Assembly (NCBI RefSeq): GCF_004307995.1 | Contig: NZ_SIRE01000006.1 | Coordinates: 62,001 to 126,000 of the forward strand | DNA length: 64,000 bases | Direction: 5' to 3' | From: Paenibacillus thalictri | Lineage (GTDB): Bacteria; Bacillota; Bacilli; Paenibacillales; NBRC-103111 | In this document: piece after piece, positions 8,525 to 16,560 of the stretch | Position numbering within the stretch: position 1 is the stretch's first letter | How the letters are laid out: every line of letters begins with the position of its first letter | Program-made: the position numbers and the translations under genes | Notes under the pieces: generated by a model | What the model saw: only the letters and a program-made list of their open reading frames with translations | Told to the model about the DNA's origin: nothing | Databases searched by the model: none

Positions 8525-8745
8525 ATAAAAAAAGATACAGGAGCCCAAAGAGGCCCCTGAAAAGTAGCTAGGTGAGAGAAATCATGCTGGAGAAGCGCCA
8601 GCCTTCGCTTTTGTCCCTGAATTCACCTGCCGAAAGCAGGTAAATCCAAGAAATTCGAGAACAATTGGCGATCATCGTAAGCATGATTTCGCTTATACAG
8701 CGTTTACTTTTTCAATGGCTTTCCGTAAGCCCTGTATCTTTTTAT
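8525..8745. repeat. ~220-bp imperfect palindrome, MITE-like, with a terminator-like hairpin
   Basis: Outer inverted arms AAAAAGATACAGG (8529-8541) and its complement at 8731-8743, middle arms GAAATCATGCT (8579-8589) and AGCATGATTTC (8680-8690), and a central ACCTGC-CGAAA-GCAGGT hairpin (8627-8642) are nested around base 8635, so the segment is one large palindrome. A local hairpin at 8538-8559 followed by U7 on the minus strand would act as a terminator and may close the ndk transcript. The segment is either a MITE-like element or a structured RNA; the symmetry favours the former. Confidence 0.6.
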
Positions 8746-8799
8746 CGGTTTATTAAACGGCTTCATAGCCATCCATTTAGCTTTTGGCTGTGCCAACCA

Positions 8800-9243
8800 T
8801 TAAATCCATTGTTGAATGACTTGGCTGTAATCAACCAGCTCGGATGAGCTGAAGAAGTTATTGATTTCACGTTCCGCGCTTTCCGGCGAATCGGAACCGT
8901 GGATAATGTTGCGGTTCGTATGTACTGCGAAATCACCGCGGATGGTGCCTGGGCCGGCTTCCAGCGTATCCGTTTTGCCCATCATCGTACGCGAGATTGC
9001 AATGACCCGATCCCCTTGCCATACCATGGCAAATACCGGACCGGATGTAATAAATTGAACGAGTCCTTCGTAAAATGGCTTGCCCACATGCTCCGCATAA
9101 TGATATTCCGCTTGCTCGCGGGTGATCTGCATCAGCTTGGCGCCTACCAGCTGAAAGCCTTTTTGCTCAAATCTTCTTACTACTTCCCCAATCAGTGCGC
9201 GCTGCACTCCATCCGGTTTAACCATCAGAAATGTTCTTTCCAT
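8800..9243 (-). CDS. ndk: Nucleoside diphosphate kinase Ndk
   Basis: Ndk transfers the terminal phosphate from ATP to other nucleoside diphosphates through a phosphohistidine. The 147-residue protein starts [15 protein letters not shown] and contains the active-site segment [16 protein letters not shown], where the His is the phosphorylated residue. It follows hepT by 127 bases, the same order as in B. subtilis. A GGAGGAGCAGCATT site precedes the ATG. The leader has AT-rich promoter-like DNA but no clear consensus pair. Confidence 0.97.
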   Translation of the reverse strand: MERTFLMVKPDGVQRALIGEVVRRFEQKGFQLVGAKLMQITREQAEYHYAEHVGKPFYEGLVQFITSGPVFAMVWQGDRVIAISRTMMGKTDTLEAGPGTIRGDFAVHTNRNIIHGSDSPESAEREINNFFSSSELVDYSQVIQQWI

Positions 9244-9370
9244 AATGCTGCTCCTCCTAACGTGTTTGCGAGTTTAGAGCCTATGAAGCCTCCATAGCTG
9301 CCATCTTTTGCTATTTATGCAGTATTGTCTGTATAACAAAATAACATACTATTAGGACAATTGAAACACA

Positions 9371-10345
9371 TTAATATGAACGATTTCCGATAAAATGAGC
9401 TATACTAATCAAATCCTTTTTCGTCGAGCTCTTCGGCAGCGGGTCCAGCGCCCGGATTGCCTTGTCTATGTATTGTGAAGCCAACTGCTCCGCTTGCTTA
9501 ATCCCTTCGCTGCCGCGCACCATCGAAATAAACCGGCTGACGTCGGTTTGTCCGTCCTCCTCCTGGATCCGCTTGAGTTCGCTCAGCAGCTCATCTTTCA
9601 AACGGCCCTCCCGCAGCGCAAAAATAACCGGAATCGTGATGTTGCCTTGCTTGATGTCGCTTCCCGGCGGCTTGCCCAATTCTTCTTCAGTCCCGCACAA
9701 ATCCAAGATATCGTCACGGATCTGAAACGCCATCCCCACGTTGAAACCAAACGAATACATGCGGTTGGCCACCTTCTCGGGTGCTCCCGCGGCAATTGCG
9801 CCAAGCTGGCAGCTGATTGCAATAAGCAGCGCCGTTTTCCGCTTAATGCGCAGCAAATAATCGCGAACGGTTTGCTCCGCATGATAAAAAAAGCGAATTT
9901 GTTCCATTTCGCCGATGGTCATTTGCAGAATCGCTTTGGACATGATTTGATGAACCAGCGGATTTTCCAGTTTGGTCAATACGCCCAGCGCTTTGGCAAA
10001 AATATAATCCCCCGTGTACATCGCGATCTTGTTGTCCCACTTGGACTTCACGGTCAGCTGGCCGCGGCGCGTTTCCGCATCGTCAATGACGTCGTCATGC
10101 ACAAGAGATGACATGTGGATCAATTCCAGCGGCACAGCCACATGTTTGATCACCTGCAGGTCGTATTTGCCGTATTGCGCGGCAAGCAGCACAAAAACCG
10201 GACGGATCCGTTTGCCGCCTGCCTTCAGCAGATGTACCGACGCTTCCCTCAATACTTGGTGATCGGTATATAAGCTGAGCTCAAGCTCTTTTTCGATAAA
10301 ACTTATATCTTTTTTCAGCTTGACATATATATCAATGAGTTTCAT
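9371..10345 (-). CDS. hepT: Heptaprenyl diphosphate synthase component II HepT
   Basis: Catalytic subunit that condenses isopentenyl diphosphate units into the heptaprenyl chain of menaquinone-7, acting with HepS. The 324-residue trans-prenyltransferase has the first aspartate-rich motif HDDVIDDAETRRG, the GDYIFAKA segment and the second motif QIRDDILD, plus the GGKRIRP substrate loop near residue 43. It starts immediately after the mqnA stop, so it is the last gene of the hepS-menG-ubiX-mqnA-hepT operon. Confidence 0.95.
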   Translation of the reverse strand: MKLIDIYVKLKKDISFIEKELELSLYTDHQVLREASVHLLKAGGKRIRPVFVLLAAQYGKYDLQVIKHVAVPLELIHMSSLVHDDVIDDAETRRGQLTVKSKWDNKIAMYTGDYIFAKALGVLTKLENPLVHQIMSKAILQMTIGEMEQIRFFYHAEQTVRDYLLRIKRKTALLIAISCQLGAIAAGAPEKVANRMYSFGFNVGMAFQIRDDILDLCGTEEELGKPPGSDIKQGNITIPVIFALREGRLKDELLSELKRIQEEDGQTDVSRFISMVRGSEGIKQAEQLASQYIDKAIRALDPLPKSSTKKDLISIAHFIGNRSY

Positions 10346-11203
10346 TCATTTCACCTGCACAACAGAGTCTTTGGACCATATTTGTAGCGGCACCTTATTG
10401 TCGAGCAGCCCGAGCTCCCAAGCATATTGGTAATACGCGGACAAACCTTCCCACTGCTGCGGCCCAAAATCATAACATAAATTTGCAAAATAGCTCCGCC
10501 AGTAGTCTTCCGTGCCGCCGATTCTTTCTTTTGCCTCGTGGACCATACCTTCAGGTTCGGCCAGCGATTTGACTTTGCTTTGCACGAACGCTTCATGAAT
10601 GCGGCTTACCAGCTCCGGCTTCGCCTGCAGAGTGTCTTTACGAATCGCCCATACGGCAAAAGTCATCCATAAGCCGGTATGCTTCTCCCATTCCGCGCCC
10701 AAATCGGTCACCATATATCCGTGATCGGTCCAGCTTGCGCGAATCGCATCGTCGCCGATCAGCAGCGCAGCGTCCATGCTTTCCATCATTGCCGATAAAG
10801 ACGGGGCCGCATACGTGTATCGCGGCTTCAGCCCATAAAATTTTTGCAATATGATTTTCAGCAGGTTGACCGTCGTCGCAGAAGTTGTCGGCAAAGCGAT
10901 ATGTGCGCCGTCCAGCTCATCCAGCGGCTTGCGGTGGAAAAACAGCAGCGACTTCACATCGCGCAGCGCGCTGACGGAAAGATCGGGATACAACACATAA
11001 TCCTTAAAATGCTCGCCGTACGAAAAAGCCGATATCGGTCCCATCGCGACATCGCCTTCCGCCATCGCTTTGTTCAGCGAAGTCGGCACTTGATGCACAA
11101 GTTCCACCGTGCCTTGAAATTCCGCCAGCGGAAAATAATAAAACACAGGCCATACGTTGGTATAGTCAATTTGTCCGATTCGAACCGGCCGCTCCATCAT
11201 GTT
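10346..11203 (-). CDS. mqnA: Menaquinone biosynthesis protein MqnA (chorismate dehydratase family)
   Basis: MqnA removes water from chorismate to give 3-enolpyruvylbenzoate, the first step of the futalosine route to menaquinone. The protein of about 285 residues begins MNMMERPVRIGQIDYTNVWP and has the periplasmic-binding-protein-like fold typical of MqnA/MqnD (VPTSLNKAMAEGDVAMGPIS, IALPTTSATTVNLL). MqnD shares the fold, so the precise enzyme is inferred. I chose 11203 because GGGGAGAG lies 4 bases upstream; the gene then overlaps ubiX by 38 bases. Its presence suggests that this organism uses the futalosine pathway and not the classical Men route. Confidence 0.85.
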   Translation of the reverse strand, partial: NMMERPVRIGQIDYTNVWPVFYYFPLAEFQGTVELVHQVPTSLNKAMAEGDVAMGPISAFSYGEHFKDYVLYPDLSVSALRDVKSLLFFHRKPLDELDGAHIALPTTSATTVNLLKIILQKFYGLKPRYTYAAPSLSAMMESMDAALLIGDDAIRASWTDHGYMVTDLGAEWEKHTGLWMTFAVWAIRKDTLQAKPELVSRIHEAFVQSKVKSLAEPEGMVHEAKERIGGTEDYWRSYFANLCYDFGPQQWEGLSAYYQYAWELGLLDNKVPLQIWSKDSVVQVK

Positions 11204-11804
11204 CATCGGTCTCTCCCCATCTTTTGTACAGTTGATGATCCAGCCCCATACTATCCAGCACTTTGCCGACCAAAAAATCAACGATATCGTCAAGCGTTTT
11301 GGGGCCATGATAAAAGGCCGGCATGGCAGGTATAATCTTTACCCCCAATTGGGCCAGCTTCAGCATATTCTCCAAATGAATCGCGTGCAGCGGAGTTTCC
11401 CTTGGCACCAGGATGATCGGCCGGCCCTCTTTAAGCATCACATCCGCGGTACGTTCCAGCAAATTATCCGAGGCTCCATGCGAAATCGCCGATAATGTGC
11501 CCATCGAGCAAGGTATGACGACCAGCCCTTGGGAGCGGAAAGAACCACTCGCCGTCGGCCCGCCAATGTCTTGGATCGGATGGTAGTCGTACGTCCCGGC
11601 GCGTCCGGCAAAATGCACTGACAGCGCTTCGCTTCTGCGCGTCACGTCCCAGCCCAGCTCTTCCTTCAGTACACGCCATCCCGCGTCGGTTATCAATAGA
11701 TGAATATGGTGCCCCTGGTCCAGCAGACATTGGCACAGCCGAACCCCGTATAGGGCGCCGCTGGCTCCCGTAAAGCCGATCACCCAAGGCCTTTGTTTTT
11801 CCAC
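11166..11804 (-). CDS. ubiX: UbiX-family flavin prenyltransferase
   Basis: UbiX-type enzymes prenylate FMN to make the cofactor of UbiD decarboxylases. The 212-residue protein has the N-terminal IGFTGASGALYGVRL flavin loop, VIPCSMGTLSAISHGASDNLLERTADVMLKE and RETPLHAIHLENMLKL, all strongly conserved. In the futalosine pathway a UbiX/UbiD pair is thought to decarboxylate a late intermediate, which fits the position between menG and mqnA. A UbiD partner is not in the window. The GTG start shares one base with the menG stop. Confidence 0.92.
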   Translation of the reverse strand: MEKQRPWVIGFTGASGALYGVRLCQCLLDQGHHIHLLITDAGWRVLKEELGWDVTRRSEALSVHFAGRAGTYDYHPIQDIGGPTASGSFRSQGLVVIPCSMGTLSAISHGASDNLLERTADVMLKEGRPIILVPRETPLHAIHLENMLKLAQLGVKIIPAMPAFYHGPKTLDDIVDFLVGKVLDSMGLDHQLYKRWGETDEHDGAAGSNRTN

Positions 11805-12535
11805 TAACGCTTCACCGCCTCGCCGGCTGGCCCCTTAATGCCGATATGAAGCGCAGCAATTCCGCCCGTAAGCGGATAAGCCTTGACTTCAGTCAAGCCG
11901 GTATCGGCGAATATTTTGGCCAATTGCTTATGATCCGGAAAATGGACAAGCGATTCCGGCAGCCACTTGTACTGCTCGTATCGTTTGACGATCAGCTTGC
12001 CAAGCAGAGGCAGAACTTGTTGAAAGTAAAAATAATAAATCGATTTAAACGGCTGCCACGTCGGTTTGGACAATTCCAGCGAAACGACCATACCGCCGGG
12101 TTTTACCACACGTTTCATCTCTTCGATCACTTTAACCAAGTCGGGTACATTACGCAAAGCAAAACCGATTGTCGCGTAATCAAACGTATTGTCTTCGTAA
12201 GGCAGGCTCATCGCATTGCCTTGAACCAGCTCAACCTGCTTGTCCAAGCCGCCCTGGCGCACCTTGGCCGCTCCGACTTCAAGCATGTTCTGGCTAAAAT
12301 CAAGCCCCACAATACGGCCTGACCCGCTGGCATGCGCCAGATCGATCGTCCAGTCGCAAGTGCCGCAGCACAAGTCGATGGCGGTCGTGCCTTTTTTCAC
12401 ATGCATATGTTTCATTGTAAACTTGCGCCATGCTTTATGCCTTCTAAAGCTTAAAATATCGTTCATCAGGTCATATTTAGGCGCAATGCTTTCGAATACG
12501 GAATGAACGAATTGCTCCTTGGATTTGCTCTGCAT
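11804..12535 (-). CDS. menG: Demethylmenaquinone methyltransferase MenG (UbiE family)
   Basis: MenG carries out the last menaquinone step, methylating demethylmenaquinone with S-adenosylmethionine. The protein of about 243 residues has the UbiE signatures FESIAPKYDLMNDILSFRRH and AIDLCCGTCDW, and the later LRNVPDLVKVIEEMKRVVKPGG. GAGGTGAAAGAC sits just before the ATG at 12535; the GTG inside this site at 12544 is a less likely start. It lies 10 bases after hepS and is coupled to ubiX. Confidence 0.95.
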   Translation of the reverse strand: MQSKSKEQFVHSVFESIAPKYDLMNDILSFRRHKAWRKFTMKHMHVKKGTTAIDLCCGTCDWTIDLAHASGSGRIVGLDFSQNMLEVGAAKVRQGGLDKQVELVQGNAMSLPYEDNTFDYATIGFALRNVPDLVKVIEEMKRVVKPGGMVVSLELSKPTWQPFKSIYYFYFQQVLPLLGKLIVKRYEQYKWLPESLVHFPDHKQLAKIFADTGLTEVKAYPLTGGIAALHIGIKGPAGEAVKR

Positions 12536-12545
12536 GTCTTTCACC

Positions 12546-13409
12546 TCAAATTTCCTCGCTCACCTTCGGAGTTTCCAGATAACGCTGCACCGGTTCGCAA
12601 ATAATCAGCAGCTCGCGAGCAAGCTTGTCCGAGCCAAGCGCCGCTAGATCGGCTCGCAGTTCCTTCGACTGCTGCGCCAACAATTGGTACAGCTCGAAAG
12701 TTACTTTATATTTATGCCACAGGTTTTTCAGCTTAGCGTCATCAAGCTCGCCTTCTTGCAGCAGCTTTTTCTCATCATTCGTGCAGCGCTCAAGCACATG
12801 CCAAAATCCCCAGCTGCCGCCGACCTCTTTCAAAGTCTCGGAGCGGGAAATCTCGTCAAGCAGCAGCTCAAGCAGCGTGAAACGGTTTAACAGATCAGGC
12901 CAGCGGTCACCCAGAATCTCCTGAGCATACCCCTTAAATGACAAAAAAAGCTGAGCCCTGATCTCGACCGATTGATGGATATATTGCTCTGCAGTCAGAT
13001 TGTGCTGCTTCATAGCTAAATAAAGATTCATCTTCAAACGGTTGGTTTCGCAAATCGCCTCGGATAGTCTGGATACGATTTCAATCTGTCCCGACTGGGC
13101 AAGCAGATGATAGAACCTGCTGCTGTAATAATCTCCGGCGAGCACTTTCAGCTGTCTTGCCCTTGCCGCCTTAAATTCCTTGTCCATGCTGTGGTTGCTG
13201 ATCATATCATGGGTGTCCATACCGAGCTGGACAAGCGATGTAACCAGCGAATACAGCTCGCTGTTCGCCGAAACAGCCGGATGGCTGCTTAATACGGCAT
13301 GGAGCAGCTTGACGCGAAATTCAGGAAAATCCGGTAGTTCCGTATAGGTTTGAATCATGTCGTATTCGATATATGGCCTTGCCATTTCCGTGATGCGGTA
13401 AGAACTCAT
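12546..13409 (-). CDS. hepS: Heptaprenyl diphosphate synthase component I HepS
   Basis: Non-catalytic partner of HepT that controls product chain length. The protein of about 287 residues begins MSSYRITEMARPYIEYDMIQ and is almost entirely helical, with the family motif GDYYSSRFYHLLAQSGQIE near its middle. It lacks aspartate-rich motifs, as expected for this subunit. The ATG at 13409 follows CGGAGGCAAAAC; the frame stays open to 13466 but without a site. First gene of the menaquinone operon. Confidence 0.92.
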   Translation of the reverse strand: MSSYRITEMARPYIEYDMIQTYTELPDFPEFRVKLLHAVLSSHPAVSANSELYSLVTSLVQLGMDTHDMISNHSMDKEFKAARARQLKVLAGDYYSSRFYHLLAQSGQIEIVSRLSEAICETNRLKMNLYLAMKQHNLTAEQYIHQSVEIRAQLFLSFKGYAQEILGDRWPDLLNRFTLLELLLDEISRSETLKEVGGSWGFWHVLERCTNDEKKLLQEGELDDAKLKNLWHKYKVTFELYQLLAQQSKELRADLAALGSDKLARELLIICEPVQRYLETPKVSEEI

Positions 13410-13484
13410 GTTTTGCCTCCGAACTACAAAATACCCGTGTCTTGAATCCAAATAATTATAGCACAATATCCGTAATATCGCACC

Positions 13485-14024
13485 TTATTCTGCTGCTTTA
13501 AACCTCTGATCCCACTTTGCCGTGAATGTAACATGGTAGTGGGATTGTATGTATTGCGACAGCTCGTCGGCGCTGACCGGTGCCATCCGAGGGGTACCCG
13601 GCATCCAGCTGTCCCGCTTCGCGTCAAGCGCTGCGACCAGCGAGCCGCCCGCCGATTTGGCAGGATCCGGATTCATGTCCAGCACCCTCACGAAAATTTG
13701 GTTAATGTTAGTCGTATGCGCAAAAATATATTGCGGCAGCTCATATAAGTCCTGCAACGCATCCGCTTTGGCCACTCCCGCATTGGCGCTTAAATCGATC
13801 GATACGATCGAGCGGTTCAATTCCACCTTGCGGATTCTCATATGCATCTGCATTTTGGTCATGAAATCGACAATATTCCGGTCGGTAAGATCTTCCCCTT
13901 TGTTCAGAAAAGCCGGCTGCAGCCCTCCTTGCTGAGCGCTATCCAGATGAGGCAAAAGCGTCAGACCGGCGGTAATGGCGACGGACAACAGCAATGCGGC
14001 AAGAATACGTCTGGTCCAGTTCAT
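13485..14024 (-). CDS. Exported or membrane-anchored protein of unknown function
   Basis: A 179-residue protein with a strong start (GGGAGGTTGCTTA then ATG). It begins MNWTRRILAALLLSVAITAG, a signal peptide or uncleaved anchor, followed by a soluble domain of mixed strands and helices (RKVELNRSIVSIDLSANAG; ELPQYIFAHTTNINQIFVRV). The style suggests an extracytoplasmic domain of a Gram-positive sporulation or envelope protein, but I do not recognise the family. It lies between mtrB and hepS, which are adjacent in B. subtilis, so it is an insertion relative to that order. Confidence 0.8.
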   Translation of the reverse strand: MNWTRRILAALLLSVAITAGLTLLPHLDSAQQGGLQPAFLNKGEDLTDRNIVDFMTKMQMHMRIRKVELNRSIVSIDLSANAGVAKADALQDLYELPQYIFAHTTNINQIFVRVLDMNPDPAKSAGGSLVAALDAKRDSWMPGTPRMAPVSADELSQYIQSHYHVTFTAKWDQRFKAAE

Positions 14025-14083
14025 TAAGCAACCTCCCACAGCGGACAACAGCCCGCAGCTCGTACTCTTATCATTGTACAACG

Positions 14084-14105
14084 AAAAAAAGCAGGCTATG
14101 CCTGC
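14084..14105 (-). terminator. Intrinsic terminator of mtrB
   Basis: A 6-bp GC-rich stem (GCAGGC / GCCTGC, 14091-14096 and 14100-14105) followed on the minus strand by U7. It ends 11 bases after the mtrB stop, so mtrB is probably monocistronic. Confidence 0.85.
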
Positions 14106-14115
14106 CGGGAGAAAT

Positions 14116-14337
14116 TTATTCCGTTGTATCAATTACGCCGTATTTGGTCATAATAACCGCTTTGCCTCTAATTTTGACCGCTGAAGTATGTTCCGTAAAT
14201 TGAGCGATCATCACTTCGCCTTTGTCCAATTTCTCCGTATGATGAAAACGGGTATCCGTTCCGCGCGTTAAACCGATAACATGAACTCCGTTGTCTTTTG
14301 CTTTGACGATAAAATATTCGTTCTGATTCCCTTCCAT
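14116..14337 (-). CDS. mtrB: Tryptophan-activated RNA-binding attenuation protein TRAP (MtrB)
   Basis: TRAP forms a ring of 11 or 12 subunits that binds tryptophan and then wraps NAG-repeat RNA, stopping transcription of trp genes. The 73-residue protein is close to the B. subtilis protein: [25 protein letters not shown] and [10 protein letters not shown] are the Trp-pocket loops. The RNA-contact residues known as Lys37, Lys56 and Arg58 in B. subtilis correspond to Lys36, Lys55 and Arg57. Its likely target is the trpE leader at 3305-3374. No anti-TRAP gene is visible here. Confidence 0.97.
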   Translation of the reverse strand: MEGNQNEYFIVKAKDNGVHVIGLTRGTDTRFHHTEKLDKGEVMIAQFTEHTSAVKIRGKAVIMTKYGVIDTTE

Positions 14338-14370
14338 ACGACCCCTCCTCCCGAACTTGTGCTTTTCCTT

Positions 14371-14399
14371 ATGATGCTAGAAAACAATCCGGCTGTCAA
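14371..14399 (-). promoter_or_regulatory. SigA-type promoter of mtrB
   Basis: TTGACA (14394-14399), 17-base spacer, CATCAT (14371-14376) on the minus strand, about 35 bases before the mtrB start. The -10 box matches consensus at 4 of 6 bases. Confidence 0.55.
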
Positions 14400-14444
14400 G
14401 CCGTCCTGCAAGACGCGACGAAACGCAATCCGTGTTCATTAGCG

Positions 14445-14472
14445 AAAAAAAAGCCGCCTGATCTCAGGCAGC
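14445..14472 (-). terminator. Intrinsic terminator of the PAP2 gene
   Basis: On the minus strand GCUGCCUGA-GA-UCAGGCGGC (one G-U pair) is followed by U8. The stem overlaps the stop codon of the PAP2 gene. Confidence 0.85.
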
Positions 14473-15387
14473 CACGGAATCCGAAGAAAACCGTTTTTTC
14501 TTTTGTTCATAAAACGACTTAAACCGGGCCGGCAATAACTTGGAGCACAGATTAATCAGCAGATCGGCCAGTTTGACAGTACCGTATGCAAACAGCATGC
14601 CCGCGATCACGTCCAGCACCCAGTGTATTTGTAAATACATTGTGGAGAAAATAATCGAAGCGCAATAAATGACCATCATATATTTGAAAATCCGGTCCTT
14701 TTCTCTAAGCGCAAGCAGCAGCATCGCAAATGAAATCGAAGTATGCATGCTGGGAAAGCAGTTCATTACATTCACGAGCAGATCGTTCTCCGTCGCAAAC
14801 GAGCGGCCGAGCAAATCGGGCTGATGTTTCACCCACCATACTTCGCGCAGCAAGATGAGATTGTAAAACGGCAGAATCAGCGGAAACTGCAGCAAATGCC
14901 CGGAAAGCGCGTAGGACAGCATTTTTTTGATGCTCCGTGTCCAATAGCTGCGCACGATGCAGATCCAGAGCGATAATACGAAGCCGTAATTATATATCCA
15001 GACCATCAGCTTGTCCAATCTATTAAAATGAATGGCGCGCGCCCAAGCCCCGTCGTTAAACGGAATGCTGTTCATCATGCTGTCCCAATTCCACGGATGT
15101 TTGTTGTTCTCAAACATCCAGTTGGCAATATCCCACCAAAATCCGTTCCCCGTACCGTAAAAATAATAGAAGATGCCGAGCAGCGGAATCCCGAATATGA
15201 AAAACCGCTTCCATTCCACGTCAATCTGGTCTTTACGGACTCCCAACAGACAGACGAGCAGCAGTACCCAGCAGGAAGATGTCCATCCTCCGACTACGCC
15301 GATTCGCCATACGAGGAAAATCGACAGTATAATGCCGTACATCGTCCAATCTTGGCCCTTTATCCATTTGTTCATAGTGTCTTTCAA
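14464..15387 (-). CDS. PAP2-superfamily membrane phosphatase/phosphotransferase
   Basis: Polytopic membrane protein of about 307 residues with five to six hydrophobic segments. Near the C-terminus it has NCFPSMHTSISFAM followed by MYLQIHWVLDVIAG, the two histidine-containing PAP2 motifs in the arrangement seen in Aur1/inositol-phosphorylceramide-synthase-like proteins. It probably acts on a lipid phosphate at the outer face of the membrane; the substrate is unknown. I prefer the TTG at 15387 because GGGGGAG lies 6 bases before it; that site would be inside the gene if the ATG at 15417 were used. Transcribed alone. Confidence 0.75.
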   Translation of the reverse strand: MKDTMNKWIKGQDWTMYGIILSIFLVWRIGVVGGWTSSCWVLLLVCLLGVRKDQIDVEWKRFFIFGIPLLGIFYYFYGTGNGFWWDIANWMFENNKHPWNWDSMMNSIPFNDGAWARAIHFNRLDKLMVWIYNYGFVLSLWICIVRSYWTRSIKKMLSYALSGHLLQFPLILPFYNLILLREVWWVKHQPDLLGRSFATENDLLVNVMNCFPSMHTSISFAMLLLALREKDRIFKYMMVIYCASIIFSTMYLQIHWVLDVIAGMLFAYGTVKLADLLINLCSKLLPARFKSFYEQKKKRFSSDSVAA

Positions 15388-15715
15388 AAACTGCTCCCCC
15401 TTACAGTTCGTAAACATAGCTGCAAATCAAAATTAGTATATCAAAATTCCTGAACGTTTGCTTAATAATTTTTTTACAATTATAAGCGGTTCCAATTCGC
15501 CGGAGGATAAGGCTGCTAGCTGCTCTTTCTTCCCTCGGCGCGTTGTCATTTCCAGCGCCTTTTTGGCCGATTTCCCAGCTGCGGAATGCGATTGGAACAC
15601 GCCCCTTTACAGTAACTTAACTTGACCCTGGCGGCACTTGAAAATATATTTATGACAAATGTGCCAGGTAAGAACGAATGTATAATTGTGGCACGCAGCA
15701 ATGAGAGGTGAGCAT

Positions 15716-16450
15716 ATGGAATTGACCATACTCGGATATTGGGGGGGATATCCTTCTGCAGGCGGCGCAACGGCGGGTTATTTGATAACGACCGATGAAG
15801 GCCGGATTTTGCTCGATTGCGGCAGCGGCGTGATGAGCCGGCTTGCCGCGCATACGACTGTGGAACAGTTGGACGGAGTTATTTTATCCCATCTGCATTA
15901 TGATCATATGGCTGACATCGGCGTCTTGCAGTATGCTGCCGCCGGGGCGATCAGAAACAAGCGGATGAGCCGCAAGCTGAGCATCTTCGCGCCCGATGAA
16001 CCGGCCGCAATGCGGCATATGCTCGACGACCCGCATACCGAAATGACGGCGATCGAACCGGGGTTTCGCACCCGGCTGGCCGGTGCGGACATTCAATTTG
16101 CCCCTGTAGAGCACACCGTTCCCTGTTATGCCGTCAAAATTACCTGCCAAGGCCGCACTATCGTATATTCCGGGGACACGGCTTATTGCGAAACGCTGGT
16201 TGAGCTGGCTCGGGATGCGGACTTGCTGCTCTGCGAAGCAACCATACTCGAAGGCAGCGGCCATACGACGGGTCAAGGCCATATGAATGCCGTCGAAGCG
16301 GCGACCGTTGCGCACAAAGCAAATGCCAAGAAACTGCTGCTCGTGCATCTGCCTTGCGACGCACGTCCCGACGAGATGAAGCGGTTGGCTTGTTCTGTGT
16401 TTCACGGCCCCGTTTTGCTGCCCGATACGGAAACGACATACCGGATTTAA
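15716..16450 (+). CDS. Metallo-beta-lactamase-fold hydrolase (YhfI type)
   Basis: A 244-residue metal hydrolase of the RNase Z-like branch. It has the zinc motif SHLHYDHMADIG, the later YSGDTAYCETLVELA and LLLCEATI segments and the final HLPCD histidine. The start after GAGAGGTGAGCAT gives MELTILGYWGGYPSAGG, which matches B. subtilis YhfI in length and beginning. The substrate is unknown. First plus-strand gene after a run of minus-strand genes; separated from the following ABC operon by 110 bases. Confidence 0.88.
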   Translation: MELTILGYWGGYPSAGGATAGYLITTDEGRILLDCGSGVMSRLAAHTTVEQLDGVILSHLHYDHMADIGVLQYAAAGAIRNKRMSRKLSIFAPDEPAAMRHMLDDPHTEMTAIEPGFRTRLAGADIQFAPVEHTVPCYAVKITCQGRTIVYSGDTAYCETLVELARDADLLLCEATILEGSGHTTGQGHMNAVEAATVAHKANAKKLLLVHLPCDARPDEMKRLACSVFHGPVLLPDTETTYRI

Positions 16451-16560
16451 AAATCGGCGACCGCTCTATTGTTTACAAAGCGAGAATCTGAAGTTAACAG
16501 CCTGCTGACAATTGCTTTCTATAATAATAATCAAATAGACGATAGGAGAGTTTGATTCCG

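Noticed and set aside
8525-8745. Orphan riboswitch on the minus strand
   Set aside because: It has hairpins and a terminator, but I could not match any known aptamer core and no gene follows for 1.2 kb. The full-length symmetry fits a palindromic element better.
8665-8847. Plus-strand 60-codon open frame upstream of ndk
   Set aside because: It lies within the palindrome and the 3' end of ndk; no ribosome site and low-complexity hydrophobic composition.
16500-16550. Fur box before the iron-type importer
   Set aside because: The AT-rich stretch only partly matches the 19-bp Fur consensus, and the substrate is not certain to be iron.
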